Positions 35,913 through 43,972 of a DNA stretch of 64,000 bases are shown here, piece by piece (the first letter of the stretch is position 1; each line of letters begins with the position of its first letter). The position numbers and the translations under genes were made by a program. The notes beneath the pieces were generated by a model. That model ran no database searches. It saw nothing but the letters and a program-made list of their open reading frames with translations, and had not been told where the DNA came from. This stretch comes from Opacimonas viscosa. Its GTDB lineage: Bacteria > Pseudomonadota > Gammaproteobacteria > Enterobacterales > Alteromonadaceae. The stretch is taken from assembly GCF_024199005.1 (NCBI RefSeq), contig NZ_JANATA010000005.1:62001-126000 (forward strand), in the 5' to 3' direction.

Positions 35913-38672
35913 TTACTTGTCCTCTATTTGTTTAACTGGGATGACTGTCATATCGGTATCTGGCAACACATTAGGTAAAGTCCGTGCCGAACCTGCAGAC
36001 TGCTCAATCAGTTGTTGTAATTCTGGTTTACAGGAACCACAGTTCGTGCCACATTGTAGCTTCTCTCCGAGGCTCGAGACTGTATGGGGCTGCTCTTGTA
36101 ACACAGCATTAATAGTATTTTCCCCCACTCTAAAACAGCTACAAACTAAGCGCCCTTGACGATGCACGTCGGGAATATCACGACTTAGGAGCGCGCCATA
36201 GGTGGCAGGTGCTACGTTACCTGCACCCAGTAACTCATCAAGCCATGCCCAAGGCAGGTCGCTGTTCGTGAGGGTTGGTTGACATGATTGACTGATACAC
36301 ATGGCTTGAATATGCCCATCTTTGAGAAGTATTGCAGTAAACTCAGAGGTAGCTGCACCTTGGATACTGACCCAATTCCCTGCTCCTTCTTGCCACTGAT
36401 TTTGACACTCACTTAGCGATATTGGTTGAGAAAGTGACACACTTAATGCTTCGCCATGCATCAAGCCAAAGCGCGCCCAATACTCACCCAAAGTAAGTTG
36501 TGGTTGCGCTGATGGGCGATAAACGATCTGCAGAGCTTGCTGCATCGGTAATGGAGTGAGCTTGACACTGACAAATTTACTCTCTGGTTGTCCTGATATA
36601 GGATCGACGCGCGAACTATAGCAACGACTGACATTAGCACTCGGTGCGGTCTGCTGCGTCCAGTGAATGGGGACAAAGCAGCTACCTGGACGGATCCCAG
36701 GATCAGCAGTAAATGGAACCGTAATGTGACCATAGCGACTACGTATAATTACCCAATCGCTCGATGTTAGATTAAGGTCTTTAATATCTTGGGGGTTCAA
36801 CGCTACATTTGGTGCTTGCTGATGATTGGCCAACGTTGCACTACGTGAGGTTCGCGTCATCGTATGCCACTGATCTCGTAGGCGGCCAGAATTCAAAATA
36901 AATGGGTAATCATTTTGTGGTGGCTCAACGAGCGCTTTGTGCGCCACAGGTACAAACTGAGCCTTCCCAGATGGTGTAAAAAAACGCCCATCGGCAAACA
37001 TACGCTGAGTACCATAAGGATGCGTTGTATTTACCGGCCAGCGGATCGGTGATAGTTGATCATACTGCGTTTCGCTCAAATCAGACAACCCAGAGATATC
37101 AAAATCTCGTAACGGATCATCTCCCCCATTATGATAGCCAGATAACGCCGCATGTTCCGCAAAGATTTGTGCAACATTTGTGTATGCAAAAGCATCGGCA
37201 TAGCCCATACGCTGAGCAACTCCGCATATTAACTCCCAATCATGACGTGTCTGTCCAGGCGGTACAACCACACCACGTTGGCGTGAAATACAACGTTCAG
37301 AATTCGTCACTGTGCCATTTTTTTCTGACCAAGTTGTTGCGGGTAACACAATATCAGCAAAGGCCAGTGTGTCATTTCGAGTGTAACATTCCGATACAAC
37401 AACACAGTCACAAGCCGCTAGAGCCTCTTCTATTTGATTGCGGTTAGGTAAGCTCACTACTGGATTAGTGGCCATAACCCATACTGCTTTCACCTTACCT
37501 GTTGCAATATTGGCAAACAAATCAACGGCTTTTAACCCCATTTTGGTTGGTATAGTGGGTGCGTCCCAAAATGTTTGGACCCACTGTCGGTGCTGAGCAT
37601 TATCAATGTCCATATGTGCCGCGAGCATATTTGCTAACCCTCCGACCTCGCGGCCTCCCATTGCATTGGGTTGGCCCGTAATCGAAAATGGCCCCATGCC
37701 AGGCTGTCCCAGGCGTCCTGTTGCAAGATGGCAATTGATAATGGCATTGCATTTATCTACACCTTGAGAAGATTGGTTCACACCTTGTGAGTAAAATGTC
37801 ACGGTTTTTGGCGTTACTGCAAAGCGTTCATAAAAATCTCGAATAGCGGTAGCGGTCACGCCACAAGTATGTGCAACACTATCCACATCATACTCAGTAG
37901 CAGCTTGTAATGCAGTCGTAAATTGTTCAGTGCGCTGAGCAATATAATCGTGATCAAGATATTCTTGCTCAGCTAAATAACACAACAAGCCGTTGAACAG
38001 CGCAATATCCGTACCGGCTTTGATGGGTAAATGTATATCGGCCAGATCGCATGTGGCATTTTGTCGCGGGTCGATTACGATTACTTGAACACTTGGATCG
38101 GCTTGTTTGGCGGCTTGCATTCGCTGATACAAAATTGGATGTGTCCAAGCGGCATTTGAACCGACTAGCACGAGTAATTTAGCTTCTGATAAATCTTCAT
38201 AACAACACGGTACCGTGTCACTCCCAAATGCACGTTTGTAACCAGCCACGGCTGATGACATACACAGGCGAGAATTCGTATCAATATTAGCTGAACCAAT
38301 AAAACCTTTCATTAGCTTATTAGCCACGTAATAATCTTCGGTGAGGATCTGTCCAGAGACATAAAAAGCCACCGCATCAGGTCCATGTTCTGCAATAATA
38401 TTAGCAAAACGACTTGCGACTTCATCCAACGCTTCATCAACACTGACGTCAGTACCAGCTACCGAGGCGGTAAGCACACGGTCTTGCGGGAGAGTAGTAT
38501 CAGCAAGATGAGTCCCTTTTACGCATAGCTTACCCAAATTAGCAGGATGCTCGGATGATCCTTTAACCCCACTGACCTCTCCATTAGTAACCGTGATGTC
38601 TACCCCACAGCCCACTCCACAGTAAGGGCAAGTGGTGCATTGAGTGTGCTGTGTAAATTGTTCCTGACTCAT
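35913..38672 (-). CDS. nasA: Assimilatory nitrate reductase catalytic subunit
   Basis: 919 aa molybdopterin enzyme. N-terminal [4Fe-4S] ligands CTTCPYCGVGC plus GKLCVKG, then the bis-MGD-binding domains (SSAVAGYKRAFGSD, GPFSITGQPNAMGGREVGGLANM, NSGRLRDQWHTMTRT). A C-terminal BFD-type [2Fe-2S] domain (CSCFRVGENT...CGTNCGSCKPEL, about 845-895) makes it the long NasA type. Such enzymes usually receive electrons from NasC, which is not encoded here. Its start overlaps nasT by 4 nt. Confidence 0.96.
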   Translation of the reverse strand: MSQEQFTQHTQCTTCPYCGVGCGVDITVTNGEVSGVKGSSEHPANLGKLCVKGTHLADTTLPQDRVLTASVAGTDVSVDEALDEVASRFANIIAEHGPDAVAFYVSGQILTEDYYVANKLMKGFIGSANIDTNSRLCMSSAVAGYKRAFGSDTVPCCYEDLSEAKLLVLVGSNAAWTHPILYQRMQAAKQADPSVQVIVIDPRQNATCDLADIHLPIKAGTDIALFNGLLCYLAEQEYLDHDYIAQRTEQFTTALQAATEYDVDSVAHTCGVTATAIRDFYERFAVTPKTVTFYSQGVNQSSQGVDKCNAIINCHLATGRLGQPGMGPFSITGQPNAMGGREVGGLANMLAAHMDIDNAQHRQWVQTFWDAPTIPTKMGLKAVDLFANIATGKVKAVWVMATNPVVSLPNRNQIEEALAACDCVVVSECYTRNDTLAFADIVLPATTWSEKNGTVTNSERCISRQRGVVVPPGQTRHDWELICGVAQRMGYADAFAYTNVAQIFAEHAALSGYHNGGDDPLRDFDISGLSDLSETQYDQLSPIRWPVNTTHPYGTQRMFADGRFFTPSGKAQFVPVAHKALVEPPQNDYPFILNSGRLRDQWHTMTRTSRSATLANHQQAPNVALNPQDIKDLNLTSSDWVIIRSRYGHITVPFTADPGIRPGSCFVPIHWTQQTAPSANVSRCYSSRVDPISGQPESKFVSVKLTPLPMQQALQIVYRPSAQPQLTLGEYWARFGLMHGEALSVSLSQPISLSECQNQWQEGAGNWVSIQGAATSEFTAILLKDGHIQAMCISQSCQPTLTNSDLPWAWLDELLGAGNVAPATYGALLSRDIPDVHRQGRLVCSCFRVGENTINAVLQEQPHTVSSLGEKLQCGTNCGSCKPELQQLIEQSAGSARTLPNVLPDTDMTVIPVKQIEDK

Positions 38673-39349
38673 CCAGCGTCTCCAGTTGATGGCTTGCCAG
38701 TCTGCGTGTCTAACATGGGAGCCATAGCTATAATATTTTTGGCTACATCTGACATTTTTTGGCCGTTGTTCATCGCCATTTTACGGATACTTTGATACGC
38801 CTGAGCTTCACTCATACCCTGTTTTTCTATCAAAATAGCTTTTGCTTGATCTACCCATTTACGGCTTGATAATTCTGATTTAGCTTCAGCAAGCTCAGCT
38901 TTTAACGCTTGTGTGATATTGAAACGTGTATTTGCTACAGCGATTATTTGGCCGATGCGTGTGACTTCATCGCTTCCTGAAATATATGCACTCACTCCAG
39001 CATTCAATGAAGCCTGCATCAACGCCACATCATCGTGTTCGGACAATACAATCACCGGTTTTGGATTAATCTGTGAGAGTTGAGTCAATGCGGCTAACAT
39101 AGTGTCATTAGGTGCACAGGTATCTATCACAATGACATCTGGCTGAACGTCTTCAGCAGCTTTAAGAATAGTTACATCAGTAAAATTGACTTGAGTGATC
39201 TCATAAGGACCGGTATGGAGAACTTCCTGCAAAACCAGACTACGCTGGGCAACATTAGAGTCAGTGACGAGCAAAACGTGCGATAATGTAGGTTGAGAAG
39301 AGGTAGAAGCGTGGGACATCGTTGTGCCATGGTGCAAAGCTATATTCAT
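38669..39349 (-). CDS. nasT: NasT-type ANTAR antiterminator
   Basis: 226 aa. N-terminal receiver-like domain (about 22-145; LLVTDSNVAQRSL, VIVIDTCAPNDTML) and C-terminal ANTAR RNA-binding domain (about 150-215; SSRKWVDQAKAILIEKQGMSEAQAYQSIRKMAMN...). NasT proteins bind two-hairpin leader RNAs and let polymerase pass a terminator when nitrate or nitrite is present; NasS normally holds them inactive. No nasS lies in the window. The sigma-54 promoter at 39361-39377 would start transcription at about 39350, so ATG 39349 would be leaderless and ATG 39319 is an alternative start. Overlaps nasA (ATGA). Confidence 0.92.
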   Translation of the reverse strand: MNIALHHGTTMSHASTSSQPTLSHVLLVTDSNVAQRSLVLQEVLHTGPYEITQVNFTDVTILKAAEDVQPDVIVIDTCAPNDTMLAALTQLSQINPKPVIVLSEHDDVALMQASLNAGVSAYISGSDEVTRIGQIIAVANTRFNITQALKAELAEAKSELSSRKWVDQAKAILIEKQGMSEAQAYQSIRKMAMNNGQKMSDVAKNIIAMAPMLDTQTGKPSTGDAG

Positions 39350-39360
39350 ATGCTTACTAC

Positions 39361-39377
39361 AACAACTTTCGTACCAG
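39361..39377 (-). promoter_or_regulatory. Sigma-54 promoter of nasT-nasA
   Basis: On the - strand CTGGTACG...GTTGTT with GG and GT separated by 10 nt. The -24 TGGTACG is close to TGGCACG, and the -12 has GT in place of GC. Start would be at about 39350. Confidence 0.55.
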
Positions 39378-39472
39378 TTTTGCTAACTCATTGTAAGAAT
39401 TATATAAAATATCATTAAAAACAATCTGTTAACATTTACCCCAAGTGCTTATACATCGTTTTGTTTCATTTC

Positions 39473-39509
39473 AGTGCATATCTATCAATTTCTGCACTGC
39501 AATCGTGAG
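39473..39509. promoter_or_regulatory. NtrC-like site(s) between nasT and moaA
   Basis: TGCAC-N7-GTGAG (39493-39509) matches the NtrC palindrome at 8 of 10 arm positions. It overlaps a perfect AGTGCA-N14-TGCACT repeat (39473-39498). It sits about 70-110 bp from both divergent sigma-54 promoters and could serve both. Confidence 0.4.
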
Positions 39510-39579
39510 TTTTCCCGAATAGCACATCAAGAATAATGAACAAAATTCTTTAACTTATTGTTTTTATTGACTTATATAG

Positions 39580-39596
39580 TTGGCACAAACCTTGTA
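39580..39596 (+). promoter_or_regulatory. Sigma-54 promoter of moaA-mobA
   Basis: TTGGCACAAACCTTGTA: GG at 39582-39583, 10 nt, GT at 39594-39595. Full -24 consensus, -12 with GT for GC. Expected start near 39606. Confidence 0.6.
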
Positions 39597-39626
39597 ATCA
39601 CAATGTATTATTTATCCTATTGTGAT
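39597..39626. repeat. Perfect inverted repeat at moaA transcription start
   Basis: ATCACAAT (39597-39604) and ATTGTGAT (39619-39626) are perfect inverted copies 14 nt apart. They straddle the predicted start point and end 14 nt before the moaA ATG. This looks more like an operator than an RNA hairpin because of the long AT-rich loop. Confidence 0.5.
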
Positions 39627-39640
39627 TTAGTGAACCCCTT

Positions 39641-40612
39641 ATGCTAGTCGATACTCACGAACGTGCGTTCTTTTATGTACGGTTATCCATCACCGATGCG
39701 TGTAATTTCAAGTGCAATTATTGCTTGCCTAACGGGTATCGCAAAACACAATCACATAATTTTCTTTCTCTCTCAGAAATTTCCCGTCTTGCTCGTGGAC
39801 TGGCTCAGGCTGGGGTTCGCAAAATTCGTATTACCGGTGGTGAACCAGCACTGCGCAAAGACCTCACTGAGATCATCAGCCTCGTCGCCCAAACCCCAGG
39901 TATTGAAGAGGTTGCATTAACAACCAATGGTTTTAATTTACTGCAAAATATCGACGCTTGGCATGCAGCCGGCCTCACACAACTTAATGTCTCTATTGAC
40001 AGTTTAGATCCCAACCAATTTGCACTGATTACAGGCAGCAATAAACACCAAGCGATTCTCGATGGTATTTATCGAGCACTGGCACGAGGACTCCCCACCA
40101 AAGTCAATACTGTATTACTGAAACAATACAACCTGCATCAGTGGTATCAATTTTTGGCTTGGGTCAAAGACACGCCTATCAGTCTGCGTTTCATTGAGTT
40201 AATGCAAACAGGTGATAATGCTACTTTCTTTGCTGATAATCACGTCCGCGGAGAGCAATTTTTAGGACATCTACAAAAACGTGGTTGGCAACTTAGTCCA
40301 CGCAGTGCAACCGCAGGCCCAGCACTAGAGCTAGCTCATCCAGAATACCAAGGTAACCTTGGCTTTATCTTACCTTATAGCGATGATTTTTGTGCTAGTT
40401 GTAACCGTCTTCGGATCACCGCACGTGGTGCGCTACACGCCTGTTTATTTGCCGAAGAAGGGCAGTCTTTAAGACACCTATTACAAAACGATTCAGACAT
40501 TCCACAACTTGAGACTTGGTTACAAGGGCAGTTGCAACATAAAACAGCAACACATGGGTTACACCAAGCCAACTCTGGTAGCACCTCGCACTTAGCCATG
40601 TTAGGCGGGTAG
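39641..40612 (+). CDS. moaA: GTP 3',8-cyclase MoaA
   Basis: 323 aa radical-SAM enzyme for the first step of molybdenum cofactor synthesis. N-terminal cluster CNFKCNYC, then RITGGEPALRKDL. The C-terminal second [4Fe-4S] site is CASCNRLRITARGALHACLF, and the protein ends in the catalytic Gly-Gly (LAMLGG). Separate from moaBCDE; paired with mobA. Confidence 0.96.
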   Translation: MLVDTHERAFFYVRLSITDACNFKCNYCLPNGYRKTQSHNFLSLSEISRLARGLAQAGVRKIRITGGEPALRKDLTEIISLVAQTPGIEEVALTTNGFNLLQNIDAWHAAGLTQLNVSIDSLDPNQFALITGSNKHQAILDGIYRALARGLPTKVNTVLLKQYNLHQWYQFLAWVKDTPISLRFIELMQTGDNATFFADNHVRGEQFLGHLQKRGWQLSPRSATAGPALELAHPEYQGNLGFILPYSDDFCASCNRLRITARGALHACLFAEEGQSLRHLLQNDSDIPQLETWLQGQLQHKTATHGLHQANSGSTSHLAMLGG

Positions 40613-40660
40613 TGCTTGGTTTGTTATGCTTGTTGTTAAACATGAGAAAATGGAGAAATG

Positions 40661-41227
40661 ATGCATATCACAGGAGTTGTCTTAGCCGGTGGGAAAAGTC
40701 AGCGTATGGGGCAAAACAAAGCATACTTACAACGCTTTGACCAATCCATGCTAGATTTTACTGTCGCATTGCTTACAGCAACCGGCATCGACCGAGTTGT
40801 CATTAACACTAATCAACCACATCCATTACATTACCAGCGTATTGCCGATATCCATCCTGATTGTGGACCGCTTGCTGGGATCCATGCTGCTATGCACACA
40901 TATATCGGTCAAACCGATGCACTATTGTGTATGCCTATTGATATGCCATGCATGCAAGTACAATGGTTACAAAATTTACTCAATCAGGGTAAGCGAACTC
41001 GCCGTTTTGTCCACGTAGCCAATCACCCTCTACCGCTCTTTGTCCCATGTACAGACTCCATTTTTATGGATCTCACTGAACGTGTTACCTCTGCGCAAGG
41101 ACTCGGTGTTCAACAATTTGTGCAAGCACATGGCGCTGATCTAATCACGCTAGATGTAGATGATGCATGGACCAACACCAATACTCCCGACCAATGGGAA
41201 CGAGCTTTAGAAAAAATTAGTGGTTAA
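40661..41227 (+). CDS. mobA: Molybdenum cofactor guanylyltransferase MobA
   Basis: 188 aa from the second of two tandem ATGs (the first is at 40658; a GGAGA site favours neither clearly). GTP-binding VVLAGGKSQRMGQNKAYL and the metal-site stretch MPIDMPCM are present. It makes the MGD form of the cofactor that NasA needs. Follows moaA by 48 nt. Confidence 0.94.
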   Translation: MHITGVVLAGGKSQRMGQNKAYLQRFDQSMLDFTVALLTATGIDRVVINTNQPHPLHYQRIADIHPDCGPLAGIHAAMHTYIGQTDALLCMPIDMPCMQVQWLQNLLNQGKRTRRFVHVANHPLPLFVPCTDSIFMDLTERVTSAQGLGVQQFVQAHGADLITLDVDDAWTNTNTPDQWERALEKISG

Positions 41228-41275
41228 AGGCTAACAAAGTGCTGACATACCTTCTATGTACCTGAAACAAGATAC

Positions 41276-42166
41276 TCAGTTGATACAAAAGAACTCATTT
41301 GAACGTTTGGCTTCTTCTAGTGCAGCTTCCGCACTTTCCAGAATGCTTTGATGAGAGTTATTGAATAAATGATTGACTGTAGTGATCCCTACTTTGAGAG
41401 CATTACTAGGAAAATTTATTTTAGATGTTGGGCTGTTTGTCGTAAAAAAGAAAGTCTCATTAATCCGGTCGGCAACACTTAACGCGCCTTGTAAATCTGT
41501 ATTTGGTAAAACAACTGCAAACTTAGTATCAGATAGTTTAACCACTGAGTCGTTTTCGCGTTTAATAATACGGTTTATGATACTCTGCAGCGTCTCACTA
41601 CACATTTCTTTAGAAATATCACAGGCATCAGCAAGAGAAATAGTCACTTGTGAGGTATCAACATCAAATAATAATAAACTAAGTTGCTCATTTTCAACAT
41701 TGCGACGTTTCAATTTTTTTAAACGCAGATCCAATTGGTATTCGGGGGTAATATTTTTTTGGGCGTCTAAATACTGATAGTCTTTGGCGCGCTTGTAAGC
41801 ATTCACATGATGTGTAATTTTACTAACAAATTGAGCAGTGGAGCTGTCTTTGCTGAGGTAATCCACACCACCAAACCTGAACGTGTTAATCCTCATTTGA
41901 AGTGATTCATCATTCGATATGACAATAATTGGGATATCACGGGTAATCATGGATTGCTTGAACTGCATGCTAAGTTCAAAAGGGTTGTGAAGCTCGGTGT
42001 CTAGATCCAGGAGAATGACGTCAACATCACCTTGGTAAGCGACTTGCAAACCTTCACTTGGTTTTTGTACAACTTCAATATCAAAGTATTTATATGTCTC
42101 AGGCAATACTTCAGCAAAGTGCATATTAGCATCGATAACCAGTATTTTAGGTTTATTAAAGTTCAC
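41276..42166 (-). CDS. Receiver protein with degenerate GGDEF domain
   Basis: 296 aa. Residues about 1-125 form a receiver (ILVIDAN, phospho-Asp candidate in VILLDLD, Ser in IVISNDE, Lys in YLSKDS). Residues about 150-290 have the GGDEF fold pattern, including FAVVLPNTDLQGALSVADRINE and AEAALEEAKR, but the catalytic GGDEF motif is replaced by LSDTKF. It therefore should not make cyclic di-GMP and may act as a binding or signalling scaffold. Monocistronic between mobA and amt. Confidence 0.82.
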   Translation of the reverse strand: MNFNKPKILVIDANMHFAEVLPETYKYFDIEVVQKPSEGLQVAYQGDVDVILLDLDTELHNPFELSMQFKQSMITRDIPIIVISNDESLQMRINTFRFGGVDYLSKDSSTAQFVSKITHHVNAYKRAKDYQYLDAQKNITPEYQLDLRLKKLKRRNVENEQLSLLLFDVDTSQVTISLADACDISKEMCSETLQSIINRIIKRENDSVVKLSDTKFAVVLPNTDLQGALSVADRINETFFFTTNSPTSKINFPSNALKVGITTVNHLFNNSHQSILESAEAALEEAKRSNEFFCIN

Positions 42167-42369
42167 TAGACTACACCATGCCTATCATCGTCCTACGATT
42201 GATAAACAAGCAAAAAGTTTAACCAGTAAATCCTTATGCTAGCTCTCTGTTACTATACATCTAAATCTCAAATATACCAGAAAAATATTTTCTATTGACG
42301 TGATTCAAAGTAAACATTCTAGTGCTTACTTTAAGAAAATGACAGACCACATACTGCACAACTGGGCAC

Positions 42370-42447
42370 AAAAAAAGAGCTATAAATTATATAGACCCTT
42401 TTTTTACATTACTACTAAACGTTCATTCTGTATTTAATGAACGTTTA
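42370..42447. terminator. Hairpins at the end of amt
   Basis: A perfect 12-bp inverted repeat TAAACGTTCATT/AATGAACGTTTA (42416-42447) contains the amt stop codon. Past it (42370-42406) lies a second, imperfect palindrome bounded by A7 and T7, which looks like a bidirectional terminator between amt and the REC-GGDEF gene. Confidence 0.55.
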
Positions 42448-43659
42448 TCCATTATCTGAATTAGTCGAACCGATGCGATGAATGGCTAAATCAGCACCTT
42501 TGTACTCGTCTTCTTCCGATAAACGCAAGCCCATTAATTGCTTCACACCACCGTAAACAATTAATCCACCAATAAGTGCAACCGAAATACCAGCAATAGT
42601 ACCAACCACTTGTGACATAAACGCTACACCACCTAGACCGCCTAAAGCTTCTAAACCAAAAATACCAGCAGCAATACCACCCCACGCTCCACACACACCG
42701 TGTAAAGGCCAGACACCTAAAACATCATCTACTTTGATTTTGTTTTGCATAATGGTAAATAACCATACAAACAACCAGCCAGCAACACCACCAACAAATA
42801 AAGACCCCACTGGATGCATGACATCAGAACCAGCACAAACCGCAACTAATCCTGCTAATGGACCGTTATGAATAAAACCAGGGTCGTTTTTACCAAACCA
42901 CATTGTAGTTAAAATACCACCAACCATCGCCATAAGAGAGTTCACAGCGACCAATCCACTAATGCCATCTAGCGCTTGCGCTGACATCACATTAAAACCA
43001 AACCAACCGATACAAAGTATCCAAGCACCCAAGGCTAAAAATGGGATATTAGAAGGTGCAAATGCATTTAGCTTACCATTTTTATAGCGTCCATTACGCG
43101 AACCTAGCAATATAACGGCAACTAAAGCTAACCAACCACCAACACCATGTACTACGACTGAGCCGGCAAAATCATGAAAACTTGCACCAAAAGACGCTTC
43201 TAGCCAAGCTTGGAAACCGTAATTACCATTCCAAATGATGCCTTCAAAGAAAGGATATACAAAACCAACAATTAAGCCAGATGCTATTAGGAAAGGATAA
43301 AATTGGGCGCGTTCAGCTATACCACCAGATACTATCGCGGGAATAGCTGCGGCAAATGTCATCAAGAAGAAGAACTTGACCAGTTCATAGCCGCTATTTG
43401 CACTTAAATCTGCTGCAGAGGCCAAGAAAGTTGTGTCATATGCAATAAAATAACCAATAAAGAAATAACAAACACAAGATACACCAAAATCAGTCATGAT
43501 TTTTACTAAAGCATTCACTTGGTTTTTATGACGCACAGTCCCTACTTCTAAAAAAGCAAAACCGGCATGCATCGCAAACACCATCACGGCACCAAGCAAT
43601 ACAAATAACGTATTCGCACTTTGCAGTAATGTTTCTACTGCACTATTCACTGTATCCAT
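42445..43659 (-). CDS. amt: Ammonium transporter Amt
   Basis: 404 aa from ATG 43659 with a GAGAG site; an upstream ATG at 43701 falls in the structured leader. About eleven membrane helices. Family stretches: MHAGFAFLEVGTVRHKN, GGIAERAQFYPFL, HDFAGSVVVHGVGG and GPLAGLVAVCAG. It imports ammonium. No glnK (PII) gene adjoins it, unlike most amt loci. A sigma-54 promoter lies upstream. Confidence 0.94.
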   Translation of the reverse strand: MDTVNSAVETLLQSANTLFVLLGAVMVFAMHAGFAFLEVGTVRHKNQVNALVKIMTDFGVSCVCYFFIGYFIAYDTTFLASAADLSANSGYELVKFFFLMTFAAAIPAIVSGGIAERAQFYPFLIASGLIVGFVYPFFEGIIWNGNYGFQAWLEASFGASFHDFAGSVVVHGVGGWLALVAVILLGSRNGRYKNGKLNAFAPSNIPFLALGAWILCIGWFGFNVMSAQALDGISGLVAVNSLMAMVGGILTTMWFGKNDPGFIHNGPLAGLVAVCAGSDVMHPVGSLFVGGVAGWLFVWLFTIMQNKIKVDDVLGVWPLHGVCGAWGGIAAGIFGLEALGGLGGVAFMSQVVGTIAGISVALIGGLIVYGGVKQLMGLRLSEEDEYKGADLAIHRIGSTNSDNG

Positions 43660-43683
43660 TAGACTCTCACACTTTGATTGATT

Positions 43684-43700
43684 TGCCTCAAAATGAGGCA
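43684..43700 (-). promoter_or_regulatory. Leader hairpin of amt
   Basis: TGCCTCA and TGAGGCA form a perfect 7-bp stem with a 3-nt loop in the untranslated leader, about 25 nt before the start codon. It has no U-tract, so it would act on RNA stability, translation or as a DNA operator. Confidence 0.45.
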
Positions 43701-43724
43701 TCTGTTTTACAAGTAAAGCTTAGT

Positions 43725-43741
43725 AGCAAAGAACATTCCAC
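43725..43741 (-). promoter_or_regulatory. Sigma-54 promoter of amt
   Basis: On the - strand GTGGAATG...TTTGCT: GG (43739-43738), 10 nt, GC (43727-43726). The -12 is consensus; the -24 deviates (TGGAA). amt genes are classical NtrC/sigma-54 targets. Confidence 0.6.
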
Positions 43742-43972
43742 TAATTTATAGTGCTTGATTGACAAGGTTTCATCGTAAATTGAGGCAATATTGGTCGTAT
43801 TCCGTATAGTCCAATGCATTATTCTGGGGCGTTTCGCACAGACACAGTGCAGTTATATTGATAGTAATGAAACCCTATGCAGTTTTACCGCAGCGGGTTA
43901 AACAAAAAAATGGCTATTCCACTGAGTATCAGTGATAATTTATATTATATAACATCAAATAATCGCACCCAT

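Noticed and set aside
20017-41227. Island as a transposon or integrative element
   Set aside because: No integrase, transposase, tRNA boundary or flanking direct repeats were seen; the only tRNA is 7 kb away.
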